A DNA stretch of 22,237 bases from JAOAJC01 sp964481185 (GTDB taxonomy: Archaea > Nanobdellota > Nanobdellia > Pacearchaeales > GW2011-AR1), in contig CAYZSY010000009.1 in assembly GCA_964481185.1 (NCBI GenBank), positions 1 to 22,237 on the forward strand, given 5' to 3'. The position numbers and the translations under genes are program-made. Shown here one piece after another: positions 20,178-22,237 of this stretch. The notes beneath the pieces were generated by a model. The model was not told the origin of the DNA and did no database searches. It saw only the letters and a program-made list of their open reading frames with translations. Each line of letters opens with the position of its first letter. The first letter of the stretch is position 1.

Positions 20178-20717
20178 ATGAAGAAGAATAAAAAGGGAGT
20201 TTCTCAGATTGTGGCAGTGCTGCTTATTATTTTAATCAGTGTGGCTGCTGTTGCAATACTTTCAGGGTTTATCGTTTCTTTTGTGAGAAGCAGCCTTGAA
20301 AAAAGCAGCGAGTGCAAGAATTACAATGGAATTTACACATTTGACGAGTCTTTTGGCTGGAATTGCAACTCTGACAATTTATATGTTTTTTCTATAAAAT
20401 CAGACAATAAAAATATAACGACTGAAATTGGCGGAATCAAGTTAATTCTAACAAGGCAGGACGGAACTACCGAATCTATAACGATAAAAGAAGGAGATGC
20501 AGTTTCATCTGGAGAAAGAGGAATTAGAATGATAGACTCCGATGATGAAAATATTGTTATACCGGACCAGAGTGGAATTGAAAGCTACGTTTACAATGCC
20601 TCAAAAGGCGAGAAGTTTTTAAGCGGAGAGATTTATCCTGTTTTGAAGAATGGAAGAACTTGCGGAGAGATTAAAGAACTAATATCTATAAATTCGTGTG
20701 AAAAGCAGATAATATGA
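20178..20717 (+). CDS. Archaeal type IV pilin-like protein 2
   Basis: This 179-aa protein begins MKKNKKG followed by the hydrophobic VSQIVAVLLIILISVAAVAI, a class III signal peptide and helix. The C-terminal head is beta-rich with cysteine pairs (SECKNYNG, GWNCNSDN, RTCGEIKE and NSCEKQII). It begins four bases after pilin 1 stops and its own stop overlaps the start of the third gene (ATGA, 20714-20717), so the three are one transcription and translation unit. Confidence 0.85.
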   Translation: MKKNKKGVSQIVAVLLIILISVAAVAILSGFIVSFVRSSLEKSSECKNYNGIYTFDESFGWNCNSDNLYVFSIKSDNKNITTEIGGIKLILTRQDGTTESITIKEGDAVSSGERGIRMIDSDDENIVIPDQSGIESYVYNASKGEKFLSGEIYPVLKNGRTCGEIKELISINSCEKQII

Positions 20718-21247
20718 TTAAAATTAGAAAACAAAATAAAAGCGGGCAAGTTTGGATTGAGACAGTTTTGTATACTTTGATTGGATTAGTCTTGATAGGG
20801 CTTGCACTCGGATTTATTATGCCAAAAATAAATGAGGCAAGGGACAAGGCCCTTGTTGAACAGGCAATAAACTCCCTTGCAGAGCTTGACAGCAAAATAA
20901 CTGAAGTAATAGAAACAGGCACGGGGAATGTAAGGCAACTTGAATTTTTCATGAAAAAGGGCGAGCTTTACATCAATGCAACAAACAATGAAATAGAAAT
21001 TGTTCTGACCGGGCTTTCAAAACTATATTCTGAGCCAGGGCTGGAGATAAATTCGGGAAGAATCAAAATAAAATCTGAATCTGGGCAGAAGAAAAGCACG
21101 ACCTATCTGAGAGTTGCATATGAAACAAACATTACATATAATTCAAGGGATATTGACAAGAAATTCAGTTCTGCGCCGACAGCTTACCAGATGGCTATTG
21201 AGAATCTTGGAAATTCAATAAATATTAAAGAGATTTCAGGCAAATAA
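20714..21247 (+). CDS. Archaeal pilin-like protein 3 (GQVWIET type)
   Basis: This 177-aa protein has a basic leader MIKIRKQNKSGQ and then VWIETVLYTLIGLVLIGLAL, a variant class III signal peptide with the conserved glutamate at position 5 of the mature helix. A long amphipathic helix (NEARDKALVEQAINSLAELD) and a beta-rich domain follow. The E5 and long helix suggest a minor pilin that primes assembly, by analogy with type IV systems. Overlap with pilin 2 indicates coupling. Confidence 0.82.
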   Translation: MIKIRKQNKSGQVWIETVLYTLIGLVLIGLALGFIMPKINEARDKALVEQAINSLAELDSKITEVIETGTGNVRQLEFFMKKGELYINATNNEIEIVLTGLSKLYSEPGLEINSGRIKIKSESGQKKSTTYLRVAYETNITYNSRDIDKKFSSAPTAYQMAIENLGNSINIKEISGK

Positions 21248-21297
21248 GATAACACAAGGTTTAAATAAAATATTTGTCAATTTAAGCTAATAAGAGG

Positions 21298-21305
21298 TAT
21301 AAATA
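21298..21305 (+). promoter_or_regulatory. Possible TATA box before the ATPase gene
   Basis: TATAAATA directly precedes ATG 21306. If used, transcription would start near 21325-21332 and the true start codon would be 21354. A second candidate, TTTAAATA at 21259-21266, would instead place the start near 21285-21292, just before the GAGGT. Confidence 0.35.
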
Positions 21306-22237
21306 ATGCAGAAGCTTTGCTTCTGCAAATCTTCGCCTCTCACGAGACTTCAGATGGCTGTAAATATCAATCTTAACCCAAAAATACCCCCTTTGCAGAG
21401 AGCAGAGGATAAGAGCAAGATAGATGTAAGATATGCCCTGATTTCCCCGTATGCTTTTGCGCATATATACTGGAATAAACAGATAAATGAGGTGGTTTAT
21501 GAGATTGAAGAGCCATTGCTAAATGAAAATGAAAAGCAAATTCTTGCACAAATTGAAGAGGCGATGCTCCAGATTATTAATGTAAATATTGCAGTTGAAA
21601 AGACATTGGAAGCAACTACAAATTATATAGACATGACTGCAAAACTCTTAATCAGCGAGCTTAATCTGCCTGTTTCTCAAGAAAGTTATGATAAGATGTT
21701 TTATTATCTCTTCAGGGATTTTATAGGGGTAAATGAAGTTGATCCCTTAATGAGAGATTTTTTTATAGAAGATATAGAGTGCAATGGGGTTGAAACTCCG
21801 GTTTATATCGTGCATAGAGTTTATAGAAATCTAAGAACAAATCTTGTTTTCAAAGACATGGAAAAATTAGCAAGTTTTGTGGAAAAGCTTGCTCAGAGGG
21901 CGGGAAGATATATTTCTTATGCACAGCCCCTGCTTGACGGGACTCTCCCAGATGGGTCTAGAGTAAATGCAACATATACAAAAGATGTTACTTCAAAAGG
22001 CCCCACATTTACAATCAGAAAGTTTACAAAAGTGCCTTGGACGCCAATACAGCTAATTATATCAAATACTGCAAGCGCGGAGATGCTTGCTTATTTCTGG
22101 CTGTTGCTTCAATACAAATCAAGCATATTAATTACAGGCGGAACAGCTTCTGGAAAAACAACATTTCTTAATGCAATTGCGTTTTTTATTCCACCAGAAG
22201 CAAGAGTTGTTTCAATTGAAGATACTAGAGAAATTAA
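21306..22237 (+). CDS. Type II/IV secretion or pilus assembly ATPase (partial, 3' end cut by window edge)
   Basis: The open frame of 310 codons running off the window encodes the N-terminal part of a PilB/TadA/VirB11-class ATPase. It has SYAQPLLDGTLPDGSRVNAT and SKGPTFTIRKFTKVPWTPIQ (the typical linker and arginine region), the Walker A motif ITGGTASGKTTFLNAIAFF and the strand VVSIEDTREI near the cut. It powers assembly of the pilins encoded just upstream. The start is uncertain: ATG 21306 has a GAGGT nine bases upstream, while ATG 21354 gives the cleaner N-terminus MAVNINLNPKIPPLQRAEDK and lies after a perfect hairpin at 21308-21326. Confidence 0.88.
   Translation, partial: MQKLCFCKSSPLTRLQMAVNINLNPKIPPLQRAEDKSKIDVRYALISPYAFAHIYWNKQINEVVYEIEEPLLNENEKQILAQIEEAMLQIINVNIAVEKTLEATTNYIDMTAKLLISELNLPVSQESYDKMFYYLFRDFIGVNEVDPLMRDFFIEDIECNGVETPVYIVHRVYRNLRTNLVFKDMEKLASFVEKLAQRAGRYISYAQPLLDGTLPDGSRVNATYTKDVTSKGPTFTIRKFTKVPWTPIQLIISNTASAEMLAYFWLLLQYKSSILITGGTASGKTTFLNAIAFFIPPEARVVSIEDTREI
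21308..21326 (+). repeat. Perfect 8-bp hairpin at the start of the ATPase gene
   Basis: GCAGAAGCTTTGCTTCTGC is an 8-bp stem with a TTT loop, beginning two bases into the codon ATG 21306. It could act as a leader hairpin if translation starts at 21354, or dampen initiation at 21306. Confidence 0.6.

Noticed and set aside
1..22237. CRISPR arrays, insertion sequences, rRNA genes and integrases
   Set aside because: No regularly spaced repeats, transposase-like proteins, rRNA segments or recombinase genes were seen.

Overview
The window is AT-rich archaeal DNA, most likely from a DPANN archaeon of the Pacearchaeota/Woesearchaeota type and probably assembled from a metagenome. The archaeal markers are S4e, archaeal-type ribosomal proteins, aIF1/SUI1, PCNA, a eukaryotic-type primase, class III pilin signal peptides and TATA boxes. 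The DPANN assignment is an inference from the compact fused primase, the many short surface proteins with one transmembrane anchor, and the general protein style. Many promoter-proximal genes have a TATA-like box about 25-30 nt before the start codon, which suggests leaderless mRNAs. Genes inside operons often have GGAG/GAGG ribosome binding sites or ATGA/TAATG overlaps.

Region 1 (1-8626, minus strand) is the ribosomal protein operon. In transcription order it reads L3, L4, L23, [100 aa unknown], L2, S19, L22, [121 aa unknown], S3, [48 aa unknown], L29, aIF1, S17, [110 aa unknown], L14, [76 aa unknown], L24, S4e, L5 (cut by the window edge). The ribosomal order is the canonical archaeal one, but five small genes I cannot assign sit between its members, mostly with overlapping start and stop codons. 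The RNase P protein gene rnp1/Rpp29, often found beside S17, is absent. These interleaved genes are the best candidate for something undescribed.

Region 2 (8627-11290, minus strand) starts with a hairpin-rich intergenic stretch. It continues with a MazF/PemK-type toxin-antitoxin pair with a palindromic operator, flanked by imperfect 50-nt direct repeats, then a divergent PP2C-type phosphatase and PCNA.

Region 3 (11394-13132, plus strand) holds a primase with a PriS-type catalytic core, an internal cysteine-rich insert and a PriL-like C-terminus that appears to lack the Fe-S cysteines. It is followed by a small relic resembling the end of a SET domain.

Region 4 (13203-18616) is a cell-surface block. 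It contains a 611-aa secreted, membrane-anchored protein with an alpha/alpha-toroid-like region, a small coiled-coil protein, and a 326-aa anchored protein that shares an exactly spaced cysteine module with the 611-aa protein. On the minus strand it has a 180-aa cytoplasmic unknown, a 221-aa anchored surface protein, and a membrane-tethered staphylococcal-type nuclease with a lamin-tail domain.

Region 5 (18706-22237, plus strand) has a thioredoxin-reductase-like flavoprotein, then three class III signal peptide (type IV pilin-like) proteins and the start of a secretion/pilus ATPase, cut by the window edge.

Both 100-N gaps (3351-3450 and 15448-15547) are flanked on each side by the same 55-base sequence. 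They are almost certainly false gaps between contigs that overlap by one k-mer, and collapsing each gives continuous sequence.
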